DNA of 55,828 nt from assembly GCA_937996235.1 (NCBI GenBank), contig CALKVK010000037.1, positions 1 through 55,828 of the forward strand, read 5' to 3'. This document shows, piece after piece, positions 1-12,996 of this stretch. Position numbers and translations under genes: made by a program. Below the pieces are notes generated by a model, which saw only the letters and a list, made by a program, of their open reading frames with translations, was not told where the DNA came from and searched no databases. This DNA is from an uncultured bacterium (GTDB lineage: Bacteria > Planctomycetota > JAJSAM01 > JAJVHW01). Each line of letters begins with the position of its first letter. The stretch's first letter is position 1.

Positions 1-941
<941 letters not shown>

Positions 942-950
942 CAGGGCCCG

Positions 951-1115
951 ATGGCTAAGGCGCTGAACCGCGAGTGGGTGAGCCTGCAGTGTCCGGACTG
1001 CGGCGGGCGGAACTACCGCAAGCCGCGTCGCACGAAGGCTGAGTACAAGCTCAACATCTCCAAGTACTGCCCGACGTGCCGCAAGCACGTCGAGCACAAG
1101 GAGAAGAAGAAGTAG
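951..1115 (+). CDS. rpmG: 50S ribosomal protein L33, zinc-ribbon form
   Basis: A 54-residue protein of the large ribosomal subunit. It begins MAKALNREWVSLQC and carries two CxxC pairs (CPDC and CPTC, near residues 14-17 and 40-43), so it is the zinc-binding C+ form of L33. The length is normal for the family. It starts nine bases after the tuf stop and precedes tRNA-Trp and secE, its usual neighbours. Too short for many ORF finders, but the family motif and context are clear. Confidence 0.95.
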   Translation: MAKALNREWVSLQCPDCGGRNYRKPRRTKAEYKLNISKYCPTCRKHVEHKEKKK

Positions 1116-1125
1116 ACAGGTGACG

Positions 1126-1152
1126 CGCGGCCGGGGCTCCGCCCCGGCCGCG
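1126..1152 (+). terminator. Perfect 12-bp GC hairpin between rpmG and tRNA-Trp
   Basis: CGCGGCCGGGGC, loop TCC, then the exact complement. No U-run follows, so it may be a weak terminator, an RNA-processing signal that frees the tRNA from the mRNA, or an mRNA-stabilising hairpin. Its position right after the rpmG stop and 17 bases before the tRNA is seen directly; the role is inferred. Confidence 0.45.
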
Positions 1153-1169
1153 ACCCCCGAGCCGGCCGA

Positions 1170-1242
1170 AGGACGCTAGCTCAATTGGTAGAGCACCCGG
1201 TTCCAAACCGGGCGGTTGGGGGTTCGAGTCCCTCGCGTCCTG
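1170..1242 (+). tRNA. trnW: tRNA-Trp (anticodon CCA)
   Basis: A 73-base cloverleaf. The acceptor stem AGGACGC (1170-1176) pairs perfectly with GCGTCCT (1235-1241), followed by discriminator G. The D-arm is TAGCTCAATTGGTAGAGCA. The anticodon stem CCCGG/CCGGG closes loop TTCCAAA with anticodon CCA at 1203-1205. The T-arm contains GGTTCGAGTCC. The 3' CCA is not encoded (CCGG follows). It sits between rpmG and secE, as in many bacteria. Confidence 0.97.
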
Positions 1243-1329
1243 CCGGCGCTCCCGCCGGGCGGACGGCATCGGGCATGTCGGGGCGGACTCCGCGGTGGTC
1301 GCGGGGCGGCCGGACGGATGGAGGCGTGC

Positions 1330-1806
1330 GTGGCGATCGAGGCGTACAAGCCGGGCCAGGCCAAGTCGTCGAGGACACTGGTGCTCCTGTCGGGGCTCTT
1401 CCTCGCCGTCTGGGGCTGCGTCTCGCTCGCGTTCGCGCTGAGCCGCTTCGAGAAGCTCCAGTCCGCCTGGAACGAGGAGGGGCTGCTCGGGCACGCGCTG
1501 CCCGACGCCGCGTGGCGCCTCGATCTCGGCCTGTTCGAGACGAAGATCAGTCCTGCGTTCACGATCGCCGCGGTCGTGTGCGTCGGCGTGTGCTTCTGGT
1601 GGTGGCGGTTCCTCCACCGGCCGCGGTCGGCCGACCTCCTGATCGAGATGGAGGCGGAGCTGCGGAAGGTGTCGTGGCCGACGTTCTCGGACGCGTGGCA
1701 GAGCACGCTCATCGTGAGCGCGTTCACGGCGGCGCTCGTGGCCACGATCCTCGTCTGCGACCTGGTCATCCGTCTGGCCCTGAATGGAATCACCGGCCGC
1801 GTCTGA
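1330..1806 (+). CDS. secE: Preprotein translocase subunit SecE, extended form
   Basis: SecE clamps SecY in the SecYEG channel of the inner membrane. The diagnostic C-terminal part is present: amphipathic helix EAELRKVSWPTFSDAW, then a membrane helix STLIVSAFTAALVATILVCDLVI. Two further hydrophobic segments lie upstream (TLVLLSGLFLAVWGCVSLAFAL and FTIAAVVCVGVCFWWW), so the 158-aa protein probably has three membrane spans rather than the single span of minimal bacterial SecE. I chose the GTG at 1330 because GGAGG lies five bases upstream (1320-1324); an in-frame ATG at 1318 overlaps that ribosome-binding site. nusG follows after 20 bases, the standard pair. Confidence 0.9.
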   Translation: MAIEAYKPGQAKSSRTLVLLSGLFLAVWGCVSLAFALSRFEKLQSAWNEEGLLGHALPDAAWRLDLGLFETKISPAFTIAAVVCVGVCFWWWRFLHRPRSADLLIEMEAELRKVSWPTFSDAWQSTLIVSAFTAALVATILVCDLVIRLALNGITGRV

Positions 1807-1826
1807 GCCGGCCGAGGCAGGAAATC

Positions 1827-2351
1827 GTGAACTGGTACGTGTTGCGGGTGCAGAGCGGTCGCGAGGACCGTGTCGCCGAGAACCTGCGCAAGCGGGTCAA
1901 GGCAGCCGGTCTGGACGAGCACGTGGCCCAGGTGCTCGTGCCGGTCGAGACCATCTCGGAGATCAAGAACGGCAAGAAGCGCACGCGCAAGCGCAAGCTG
2001 TATCCGGGCTACATCGTCTGCAACATGGACATCACGGACGACGTGTGGTTCCTGATCCGCGAGACGACCGGGATCGGCGACTTCGTCGGCGCCCACGGGC
2101 GTCCGGCGCCGATGGCGCCGCGCGAGGTCGAGTCCGTGCTCGGCACGATGGAGCGCTCGGAGGAGAAGCCGAAGGTCCAGATCCAGTTCCAGAAGGGCGA
2201 GTCGGTCAAGGTGAAGGAAGGACCGTTCGAGAGCTTCGACGGGATCGTGGACGAGGTGGACGCCGAGAAGGGCATGGTCAAGGTGATCGTGACCATCTTC
2301 GGCCGCCCGACGCCGGTGGAACTCGAGTACTGGCAGGTGGAGGCGATCTAG
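1827..2351 (+). CDS. nusG: Transcription elongation/antitermination factor NusG
   Basis: NusG binds RNA polymerase through its NGN domain and couples it to Rho or ribosomal S10 through its KOW domain. The 174-aa product starts MNWYVLRVQSGREDRVAENL, has the NGN core LYPGYIVCNMDITDDVWFLI in the middle, and a C-terminal KOW domain from about residue 122 (KGESVKVKEGPFESFDGIV). The start is GTG, chosen because the NGN domain begins exactly there; AGGCAGGAAAT precedes it. Length and domain order are normal. It lies between secE and rplK, the usual context. Confidence 0.97.
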   Translation: MNWYVLRVQSGREDRVAENLRKRVKAAGLDEHVAQVLVPVETISEIKNGKKRTRKRKLYPGYIVCNMDITDDVWFLIRETTGIGDFVGAHGRPAPMAPREVESVLGTMERSEEKPKVQIQFQKGESVKVKEGPFESFDGIVDEVDAEKGMVKVIVTIFGRPTPVELEYWQVEAI

Positions 2352-2408
2352 CACGCGCCGCGCGGACGCCCTTCGGGGCCCTCGCGCGGCACTGCGGAAC
2401 GGAACGAC

Positions 2409-2837
2409 ATGGCGAAGAAGGAAGCGACGGCTCAGATCAAGCTGCAGATCCCGGGTGGACAGGCGACGCCGGCTCCGCCGGTCGGGCCTGCCCTCGGCCA
2501 GCACGGCGTCAACATCGGCCAGTTCGTGAAGGCGTTCAACGACCGGACGTCCGACCGCCCCGGCCTGGTGCTGCCCGTGGTGATCTCGGTCTACAAGGAC
2601 CGCTCGTTCGACTTCATCATCAAGTCCCCGCCGGCGGCCGTGCTCCTCAAGCGTGCGGCCGGGCTCGCGCGCGGCTCGCAGACGACCGGTCGCGAGATCG
2701 CCGGGAAGGTGACGCGGGCGGACGTCGAGCAGATCGCGAAGATCAAGATGGAGGATCTGGGCGCCGCGTCCCTCGAGGCGGCGATGCGCATGATCGAGGG
2801 CACGGCCCGCTCTGCCGGCATCGAGGTCGTCGGCTGA
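2409..2837 (+). CDS. rplK: 50S ribosomal protein L11
   Basis: L11 forms the base of the GTPase-associated stalk on 23S rRNA and is the site of thiostrepton action. The 142-aa protein has the N-terminal domain with GGQATPAPPVGPALGQHGVN and the proline-rich linker, followed by the rRNA-binding C-terminal domain containing TTGREIAGKVTRADVEQIA. Length is normal. It heads the rplK-rplA-rplJ-rplL group directly after nusG. Confidence 0.98.
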   Translation: MAKKEATAQIKLQIPGGQATPAPPVGPALGQHGVNIGQFVKAFNDRTSDRPGLVLPVVISVYKDRSFDFIIKSPPAAVLLKRAAGLARGSQTTGREIAGKVTRADVEQIAKIKMEDLGAASLEAAMRMIEGTARSAGIEVVG

Positions 2838-2900
2838 CGCCCGCGCCGCCGGGCGCGTCCCGGCGGGGCAGAGGCACGAACACGGAGACACAACCCGGTT

Positions 2901-2918
2901 CGGCGTCGCGTGACGCCG
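2901..2918 (+). promoter_or_regulatory. Small hairpin in the rplK-rplA spacer
   Basis: CGGCGTC-GCGT-GACGCCG forms a perfect 7-bp stem in the 145-base gap between rplK and rplA, followed by TCCCTTTCG. In other bacteria L1 represses its own operon by binding an mRNA mimic of its 23S site. This gap could hold such a site, but I do not recognise the L1 motif here, so the function is a guess. Confidence 0.3.
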
Positions 2919-2982
2919 TCCCTTTCGCGTCTGGACCCGGACCCGCCGTCTGAGGCGCCCACTCCGGGGAGCGAGGAGCAAC

Positions 2983-3669
2983 ATGGCGAGACACTCGAAG
3001 CGCTACGCGGCCGCCCTGGCCCGCGTGGACCGCAACCGTCGCTACGCAGTCGGGGAGGCGGTCGCGCTGCTGAAGCAGATCCAGCCCGCGAAGTTCGACG
3101 AGACCGTCGAACTCGCGGTGCGGCTGGGCGTCGACCCGCGCAAGGGCGATCAGCAGGTCCGTGGCAGCGTGGTGCTGCCGCACGGCCTGGGCGGTCGCCA
3201 GCGCACGGTCCTCGTGTTCGCCGAGGGCGACAAGGCGCGCGAGGCACAGGAGGCGGGGGCGGACTTCGTCGGCGGCACCGAGCTCGTGGACAAGGTCAAC
3301 GCGGGCTGGACCGAGTTCGACGTGGCGATCGCCGTCCCGGCGATGATGCGCCACGTCGGCAAGCTGGGCCGCGTGCTGGGTCCGCAGGGCAAGATGCCGT
3401 CGCCGAAGGCGGGCACGGTCACCGACGACGTCGTCGGAGCCGTCAATGCGTACAAGGCGGGCAAGGTCGAGTACCGCGTCGACGCCGGCGCGAACGTCGC
3501 GGGTCCGATCGGCAAGCTGAGCTTCTCGGAGCAGAAGCTCGTCGAGAACCTGAACGCGTTCGTCGAGAGCGTGCGCGCGGCGAAGCCGGTCGCGGCACGC
3601 GGGACCTACCTGCGCCGCGTCTCGCTGACGTCGTCGATGGGCCCCGGCATCCGGCTGGACATCTCCTAG
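2983..3669 (+). CDS. rplA: 50S ribosomal protein L1
   Basis: L1 forms the mobile L1 stalk that helps deacylated tRNA leave the E site, and is often an autogenous translational repressor. The 228-aa product begins MARHSKRYAAAL, contains the typical LGVDPRKGDQQVRGSVVLPHG and KLGRVLGPQGKMPSPKAGTV, and ends RLDIS. GAGGAGCAAC lies just upstream of the ATG. rplJ follows after ten bases. Confidence 0.98.
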   Translation: MARHSKRYAAALARVDRNRRYAVGEAVALLKQIQPAKFDETVELAVRLGVDPRKGDQQVRGSVVLPHGLGGRQRTVLVFAEGDKAREAQEAGADFVGGTELVDKVNAGWTEFDVAIAVPAMMRHVGKLGRVLGPQGKMPSPKAGTVTDDVVGAVNAYKAGKVEYRVDAGANVAGPIGKLSFSEQKLVENLNAFVESVRAAKPVAARGTYLRRVSLTSSMGPGIRLDIS

Positions 3670-3679
3670 GGAGGCGGCC

Positions 3680-4219
3680 ATGAGCAAGCAACTGAAGCGC
3701 TACCTGGCCTCGGACACGAAGGCCCGCCTGGGAGAGGCCCGCGACGTCGTCGTGCTCCAGCTCGACCGGCTGACCGTGGCGAAGTCGAACGACCTGCGCG
3801 GGAAGCTGCGCGCCGAGGGCGCGCGCATGACCGTGCTGCGCAACCGGGTCGCCGTCAAGGCGCTCGGCGAGCTCGGCCTCGACGGGGTCGGCGACGTGGT
3901 CAAGGGCATGAGCGCGATCGCGCACGGCGAGGGCGACGAGGCCGTGCTGGCCGTCTCGCGCGTCGTGTCCGAGTGGGCGAAGGCCAACAAGGACGCCGGG
4001 ATCAAGATCGTCGGCGGCTACATGGACGGGCGCGTGATCAACGCGCAGGACGTGCAGACGCTCGCCACGATGCCGTCGCGCGAGCAGCTGCTCGGCATGA
4101 TCGCGTCCGCCGTCGCGGCGCCCATGCAGAACATCGCGGGCCTCGTCAGCGAGATGATCGCGGGTGTCGCCCGCGCCGTCGACGCCGTCCGCGAGCAGAA
4201 GGAGGCCGCCGGGGCCTGA
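3680..4219 (+). CDS. rplJ: 50S ribosomal protein L10
   Basis: L10 anchors the L7/L12 dimers to the ribosome stalk. The 179-aa protein shows the globular N-terminal domain (DVVVLQLDRLTVAKSNDLRG, LRAEGARMTVLRNRVAVKAL) and ends in a long alanine-rich helix (GMIASAVAAPMQNIAGLV onward), the part that binds L7/L12. GGGAGGCGGCC precedes the ATG. A 155-base gap separates it from rplL. Confidence 0.97.
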   Translation: MSKQLKRYLASDTKARLGEARDVVVLQLDRLTVAKSNDLRGKLRAEGARMTVLRNRVAVKALGELGLDGVGDVVKGMSAIAHGEGDEAVLAVSRVVSEWAKANKDAGIKIVGGYMDGRVINAQDVQTLATMPSREQLLGMIASAVAAPMQNIAGLVSEMIAGVARAVDAVREQKEAAGA

Positions 4220-4374
4220 CCCGGCAGGTGGCCGCGACGGCTCTCCGCCGAGGCGGGGGACCGTCGCGCCGGCGCAGAGCGCCGGGAGCCGCGCAGAGAG
4301 CAACCGAACGCAACACCCTCAGAGCAGGGTCGGACAGGGCTCCGGAGCGGAGCCGCAGCAGGAGGAAGTCAACG

Positions 4375-4761
4375 ATGTCTGAGTCGAACGCCGTCGCTTC
4401 GGTGATCGAGACGCTCAAGGGCATGACCGCCCTCGAGCTCGCCGAGCTCAAGAAGCAGATCGAAGAGGTCTTCGGGGTCACCGCGGCCGCGCCGGTCGCG
4501 ATGATGGGCGGAGGCGGCGGTGCCGCCCCGGCCGCCGAGGTCGAGGAGAAGACCTCGTTCAAGGTCGAGCTGAAGGACGTCGGCGCCAACAAGATCCAGG
4601 TGATCAAGGCCGTCCGCGCGGTCACGGGTCTCGGCCTCAAGGAGGCCAAGGACCTGGTCGACGGCGCCCCGTCGGTCGTCAAGGACGACGTCTCCAAGGA
4701 GGAGGCCGCCAAGATCAAGCAGGAGCTCGAGGGCGCGGGCGCGACCGTCGCCGTCTCCTAG
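4375..4761 (+). CDS. rplL: 50S ribosomal protein L7/L12
   Basis: The acidic stalk protein that recruits translational GTPases. The 128-aa product has the N-terminal dimerisation domain, an Ala/Gly/Pro hinge around residues 40-56 (MMGGGGGAAPAAEVEEK), and the C-terminal factor-binding domain with FKVELKDVGANKIQVIKAVR and GLGLKEAKDLVDGAP. The ATG is preceded by CAGGAGGAAGTCAACG, a strong ribosome-binding site consistent with the high L7/L12 copy number. The 155-base gap upstream may allow independent control. Confidence 0.98.
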   Translation: MSESNAVASVIETLKGMTALELAELKKQIEEVFGVTAAAPVAMMGGGGGAAPAAEVEEKTSFKVELKDVGANKIQVIKAVRAVTGLGLKEAKDLVDGAPSVVKDDVSKEEAAKIKQELEGAGATVAVS

Positions 4762-4823
4762 CGGCGACCCGAGCTCGGGTGTTCCCGCTGCTGCGGTCAC
4801 CACGTCTGTCCGAAGGCCCTGAA

Positions 4824-4859
4824 GGCGGGCCGGGGGGACGTCATGCCCCCCGGTCCGCC
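4824..4859 (+). terminator. Candidate attenuator between rplL and rpoB
   Basis: GGCGGGCCGGGGGG (4824-4837) pairs with CCCCCCGGTCCGCC (4846-4859) through 14 base pairs, one of them G-U, around an eight-base loop. A short TTTT run follows at 4868-4871. In E. coli a partial terminator in the same place lowers rpoBC transcription relative to the ribosomal protein genes. Structure is seen; attenuation is inferred by analogy. Confidence 0.6.
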
Positions 4860-4933
4860 CTGCGGCGTTTTCGGATGCGGCGCCCCGGCGCCGTGTCCCC
4901 GAATCGTCAGCCCCCGCACGGAGAAGCCCTGAG

Positions 4934-8623
<3,690 letters not shown>

Positions 8624-8696
8624 CCGTAGCGATCCCTGAGTCGAACGCGTTCACGAGTCCGAGCTCGGCCCGTCACGGGCCGGCGAAGGAGCAAGG

Positions 8697-11600
8697 ATGA
8701 TCGAGAGCCTCTACAGCAAGGTGAACGACTACGCGGCGGTGAAGATCCGTCTCGCCAGCCCGGCCGACATCCGGTCGTGGAGCTACGGCGAGGTGAAGAA
8801 GCCCGAGACCATCAACTACCGCACCTACCGTGCGGAGAAGGACGGGCTCTTCTGCGAGCGCATCTTCGGTCCCGAGCGTGACTGGGAGTGCTTCTGCGGC
8901 AAGTACAAGGGCATCAAGCACAAGGGCATCATCTGCGACCGCTGCGGCGTGAAGGTGACGCACAGCCGCGTGCGCCGCAAGCGCATGGGCCACATCAACC
9001 TGGCCGCGCCCGTCGTCCACATCTGGTTCTTCAAGGCGATGCCGTCGCGTCTCGGCACGCTGCTCGGGATGAAGACGAGCTCGCTCGAGCGCGTCGTCTA
9101 CTACCAGGACTACGTGGTCGTGGACGCCGGCGACACGCCGCTCAAGCAGGGCCAGCTCCTCACCGAGGACCAGTACCGCGAGTGCGTCGGCAAGTACGGT
9201 GACGCCTTCGACGCGGGCATGGGCGCGGAGGCTCTGCGCCGCATGATCCGCGGGCTCGACCTCGCGAAGGTCTCGGAGGAGCTGCGCAAGGAGCTCGGCG
9301 AGACGAAGAGCAAGCAGCGCCGCAAGGAGATCATCAAGCGGCTCAAGCTCGTGGATGCGATCCGCAACTCGGACAACAACCCCGAGTGGCTCGTCATCGA
9401 CGTCATCCCCGTGATCCCGCCGGACCTGCGTCCGCTCGTCCTGCTCGAGAGCGGCAACTTCGCCACGAGCGACCTGAACGACCTGTACCGGCGCCTCATC
9501 AACCGCAACAACCGGTTGAAGAAGCTCCTCGACCTGAACGCGCCCGAGGTGATCATCCGGAACGAGAACCGGATGCTGCAGCAGAGCGTCGACGCGCTCT
9601 TCGACAACAACCGCTGCCGCCGTCCCGTGCTCGGTTCGTCGAACCGTCCGCTGAAGTCGCTGACGGACATGATCAAGGGCAAGCAGGGCCGCTTCCGCGA
9701 GAACCTGCTCGGCAAGCGCGTGGACTACTCGGCGCGCTCCGTGATCGTGGTCGGTCCGGAGCTGAAGCTCCATCAGTGCGGGCTTCCGAAGAAGATCGCC
9801 CTCGAGCTCTTCCAGCCGTTCATCATCCGCCGCCTGAAGGAGCTCGGCCACGCCGACACCATCAAGAGCGCGAAGAAGATGCTCGAGCGTCGCGAGGAGG
9901 AGGTCTGGGACATCCTCGAGGAGGTGATCAAGGATCACCCCGTGCTGCTCAACCGCGCCCCGACGCTGCACCGCATGGGCATCCAGGCGTTCGAGCCGGT
10001 GCTCATCGAGGGCAACGCGATCGTGCTCCATCCGCTCGTCTGCGGCGGCTTCAACGCCGACTTCGACGGTGACCAGATGGCCGTGCACCTGCCGCTGTCG
10101 CTCGAGGCGCAGGTCGAGGCGTTCACGCTCATGATGAGCACGAACAACATCTTCTCGCCCGCGCACGGCGGTCCGATCATCACGCCGTCGCAGGACATGG
10201 TGCTGGGCATCGCGTACCTCACGACGGCCGCGCGTCTGCCCGAGGCGGAACTCGCCCGCGACAAGGTGCACCAGAGGCTGCAGGCGTACTCGCACGCGCA
10301 GGAGGTCTTCCTCGCGTACGGCCACGGCAAGGTGCACGTCCACTCGCGCATCCGCCTGCGGCTCGGCGACCGGCCCGTGGTGCAGGACTCGAAGTCCGAT
10401 GCCGTCGTCGTGAAGGGGCTCGCCGAGACGACGGTCGGCCGCGTGATCTTCAACGACATCCTCCAGGAGGGGATGCCGTACTACAACTACGACCTCGACA
10501 AGGGCTCGATCGGCCGCGTGATCCAGGACTGCCACCGGCTGCTCGGCAAGGCGGCGACCGTCGAACTGCTCGACGCGATCAAGGCGATCGGGTTCAAGGC
10601 CGCGACGCGCGCCGGACTGTCGTTCGCGAAGGACGACATGCGCATGCCGTCCCGCAAGCCGGAGATCCTCGGCGAGGCCCAGGGCGAGGTCGAGCGCGTG
10701 GAGCGCAACTTCCGCGCGGGCCTCATCACCGCGGGCGAGCGCTACAACCAGATCATCGACTGCTGGACCGGCGCGCGCGAGCGCGTCGGCGACGAGATGA
10801 TGACGGAGCTGCGCAACGACGAGCGCGACGGCAGCCCGTACCTGAACCCCATCTATCTGATGGCGAACTCCGGCGCGCGCGGCTCGGTGGAGCAGATCCG
10901 TCAGCTCGCCGGAATGCGCGGCCTGATGGCCAAGCCCTCCGGCAAGATCATCGAGACGCCCATCAAGGCGTGCTTCCGCGAGGGGCTGCGCGTTCTCGAG
11001 TACTTCTCGTCGACGCACGGTGCGCGCAAGGGTCTCGCCGACACCGCGCTCAAGACGGCGGACTCGGGCTACCTGACGCGCAAGCTGGCCGACGTCGCCC
11101 AGAACGTCGTCGTGACCGAGGACGACTGCGGCACGCTCTCCGGCGTGACGAAGGCCGTCGTCTACAAGGGCGACAAGGTCGAGGTCACGCTGGCGCAGGC
11201 CGTGTTCGGGCGCTGCGCGCGCGACACGATCGTCGACGTCATCACCGACGAGGTGATCGTCGAGGAGAACCAGCTCATCACGGATGCGATCGCGCGCCGG
11301 ATCGAGAGCCTCGGCTACGAGAAGATCCGCGTGCGCAGCGCGCTCACCTGCGAGGCCGCGCTCGGTGTCTGCGCACGCTGCTACGGCATGGACCTGTCGC
11401 GCGGCCGCACGGTCGAGCTCGGGCTGGCGGTGGGGATCATCGCCGCGCAGTCGATCGGCGAGCCGGGCACGCAGCTCACGATGCGCACGTTCCACGTCGG
11501 CGGTACGGCATCGCGTTCGGTCGAGGAGAGCGAGATCCGCAGCAAGTACGCGGGTTTCGTGCGCTTCCACAACCTGCGCGTGGTCGAGAACGATCGCAAG

Positions 11601-12824
11601 GAGCGCGTGGTCCTCAACCGCAACGGCGAGATGCTGATCCTCGACGCGAAGGAGCGCGAGATCGAGCGTCACGCCGTCCCCGCCGGTGCGGTGCTGTTCT
11701 TCGCCGAGGGCGACGAGGTGAAGAAGCGCGCCGTGCTGTGCCGCTGGGACCCGCACAACATCCCGATCCTCAGCGAGCGCGTCGGCCGGGTGCGCTTCGA
11801 GGACATCGTGGCCGGCAAGACGATGAAGGAGGAGGTGGACCCGGTCTCCGGCGTGCGCCGAATCGTCATCATCGAGCACAAGGGCGACCTGCACCCGCAG
11901 GTCATCATCGAGGACGACGACGCCCAGCCCCTGTCGTTCTATCCGATCCCGGAGAAGGCGCACATCGAGGTGCGCGAGGGCCAGAAGATCAGCGCGGGCA
12001 CGCTCATCGCGAAGACGCCGCGCGAGATCTCGGGTACGCAGGACATCACGGGCGGTCTGCCGCGCGTGAGCGAGCTGTTCGAGGCGCGCAAGCCGAAGGA
12101 CCCGGCCGTGATCGCCGAGATCGACGGCGTGGTCGAGCTCGGTGAGAAGCGCCGCGGGCGCCGGACGATCGTCGTCGTCAACGAGAGCGGCATCCAGAAG
12201 GAGCACCTGGTGCCGCACGGCAAGCACCTGCGCGTGCACAAGGGCGACCGGGTGCGCGCCGGCGAGCCGCTGGTCGAGGGCCCGCTCGTCCCGCACGACA
12301 TCCTGCGCATCTCCGGTGAGGAGGCGCTGCAGGACTACCTGCTGCGCGAGGTGCAGAACGTCTACCGAGCGCAGGGCGTCAAGGTGAACGACAAGCACAT
12401 CGAGATCATCATCGCGCGCATGTTGCGCAAGGTGCAGGTGGAGTCGCCGGGCGAGTCCGGCTTCCTGCCCGGCCTCGTGGTGGACAAGTTCCGCTTCCGC
12501 TCGGTGAACCGGCGCTGCATCGAGGAGAACCGCAAGCCCGCTCGCGGCAAGACGATGCTGCTCGGCATCACGAAGGCCGCGCTCCAGAGCGAGAGCTTCA
12601 TCTCGGCGGCGTCGTTCCAGGAGACCACGAAGGTGCTCACGGAGGCGGCGCTCGCAGGCAAGCGCGACACGCTGCTCGGCCTGAAGGAGAACGTGATCGT
12701 CGGGCACATGGTGCCCGTCGGCACGGGGTTCAAGATCTACCAGCGCCTCGACGTGAAGAAGAACATCGACCTCGAGGAGCTGGCGGCCGCTCAGGCGGCC
12801 CTGGGCGACGCGCCGGCAGCGTAG
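8697..12824 (+). CDS. rpoC: DNA-directed RNA polymerase subunit beta'
   Basis: The beta' subunit supplies the catalytic centre. The 1375-aa protein has the first zinc site (CFCGKYKGIKHKGIICDRCG), the universal Mg2+-binding NADFDGDQMAVH near base 10053, the bridge and trigger region (MRGLMAKPSGKIIETPI, then GARKGLADTALKTADSGYLT) and the second zinc site (CGTLSG, CEAALGVCARCYG). GAAGGAGCAAGG lies immediately upstream of the ATG. Length is close to that of other bacterial beta' subunits, and no internal stop or frameshift is seen. Confidence 0.99.
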   Translation: MIESLYSKVNDYAAVKIRLASPADIRSWSYGEVKKPETINYRTYRAEKDGLFCERIFGPERDWECFCGKYKGIKHKGIICDRCGVKVTHSRVRRKRMGHINLAAPVVHIWFFKAMPSRLGTLLGMKTSSLERVVYYQDYVVVDAGDTPLKQGQLLTEDQYRECVGKYGDAFDAGMGAEALRRMIRGLDLAKVSEELRKELGETKSKQRRKEIIKRLKLVDAIRNSDNNPEWLVIDVIPVIPPDLRPLVLLESGNFATSDLNDLYRRLINRNNRLKKLLDLNAPEVIIRNENRMLQQSVDALFDNNRCRRPVLGSSNRPLKSLTDMIKGKQGRFRENLLGKRVDYSARSVIVVGPELKLHQCGLPKKIALELFQPFIIRRLKELGHADTIKSAKKMLERREEEVWDILEEVIKDHPVLLNRAPTLHRMGIQAFEPVLIEGNAIVLHPLVCGGFNADFDGDQMAVHLPLSLEAQVEAFTLMMSTNNIFSPAHGGPIITPSQDMVLGIAYLTTAARLPEAELARDKVHQRLQAYSHAQEVFLAYGHGKVHVHSRIRLRLGDRPVVQDSKSDAVVVKGLAETTVGRVIFNDILQEGMPYYNYDLDKGSIGRVIQDCHRLLGKAATVELLDAIKAIGFKAATRAGLSFAKDDMRMPSRKPEILGEAQGEVERVERNFRAGLITAGERYNQIIDCWTGARERVGDEMMTELRNDERDGSPYLNPIYLMANSGARGSVEQIRQLAGMRGLMAKPSGKIIETPIKACFREGLRVLEYFSSTHGARKGLADTALKTADSGYLTRKLADVAQNVVVTEDDCGTLSGVTKAVVYKGDKVEVTLAQAVFGRCARDTIVDVITDEVIVEENQLITDAIARRIESLGYEKIRVRSALTCEAALGVCARCYGMDLSRGRTVELGLAVGIIAAQSIGEPGTQLTMRTFHVGGTASRSVEESEIRSKYAGFVRFHNLRVVENDRKERVVLNRNGEMLILDAKEREIERHAVPAGAVLFFAEGDEVKKRAVLCRWDPHNIPILSERVGRVRFEDIVAGKTMKEEVDPVSGVRRIVIIEHKGDLHPQVIIEDDDAQPLSFYPIPEKAHIEVREGQKISAGTLIAKTPREISGTQDITGGLPRVSELFEARKPKDPAVIAEIDGVVELGEKRRGRRTIVVVNESGIQKEHLVPHGKHLRVHKGDRVRAGEPLVEGPLVPHDILRISGEEALQDYLLREVQNVYRAQGVKVNDKHIEIIIARMLRKVQVESPGESGFLPGLVVDKFRFRSVNRRCIEENRKPARGKTMLLGITKAALQSESFISAASFQETTKVLTEAALAGKRDTLLGLKENVIVGHMVPVGTGFKIYQRLDVKKNIDLEELAAAQAALGDAPAA

Positions 12825-12996
12825 TGCGGGCCGGTTCGGCGACGATGGTCGGGCGAGCCGCGGCCGTGCGAGGAAACTCGCCGGGCGCGCACGCTCCTGG
12901 ATAGAGTGACGGGTCTGCCTTCGGCCCGGGGTGCGAAGTCCCCGGCCGAGGCGACGTCAGTGGCAGCCTCCGCAGGAAGACAGGGACACACACGCG
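12825..12996 (+). promoter_or_regulatory. rpoC-rpsL spacer with a possible -10 element
   Basis: The 172-base gap contains GGATAGAGTGAC, with a -10-like TAGAGT at 12902-12907, and a downstream imperfect hairpin CGGCCCGGGG...CCCCGGCCG at 12922-12948. No convincing -35 is present 16-18 bases upstream. The same GATAGAGT occurs before infC, which is the main reason to suspect a promoter for the rpsL cluster. Confidence 0.3.

Noticed and set aside
1318..1806. ATG at 1318 as the secE start
   Set aside because: It overlaps the GGAGG that is ideally spaced for the GTG at 1330 and lacks its own ribosome-binding site.
8673..12707. Long minus-strand open frame (over 1300 codons) opposite rpoC, and a similar one opposite rpoB
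   Set aside because: Products are rich in Ala, Arg, Leu, Asp and His with no domain; they mirror the codon bias of the genuine high-GC genes on the other strand.
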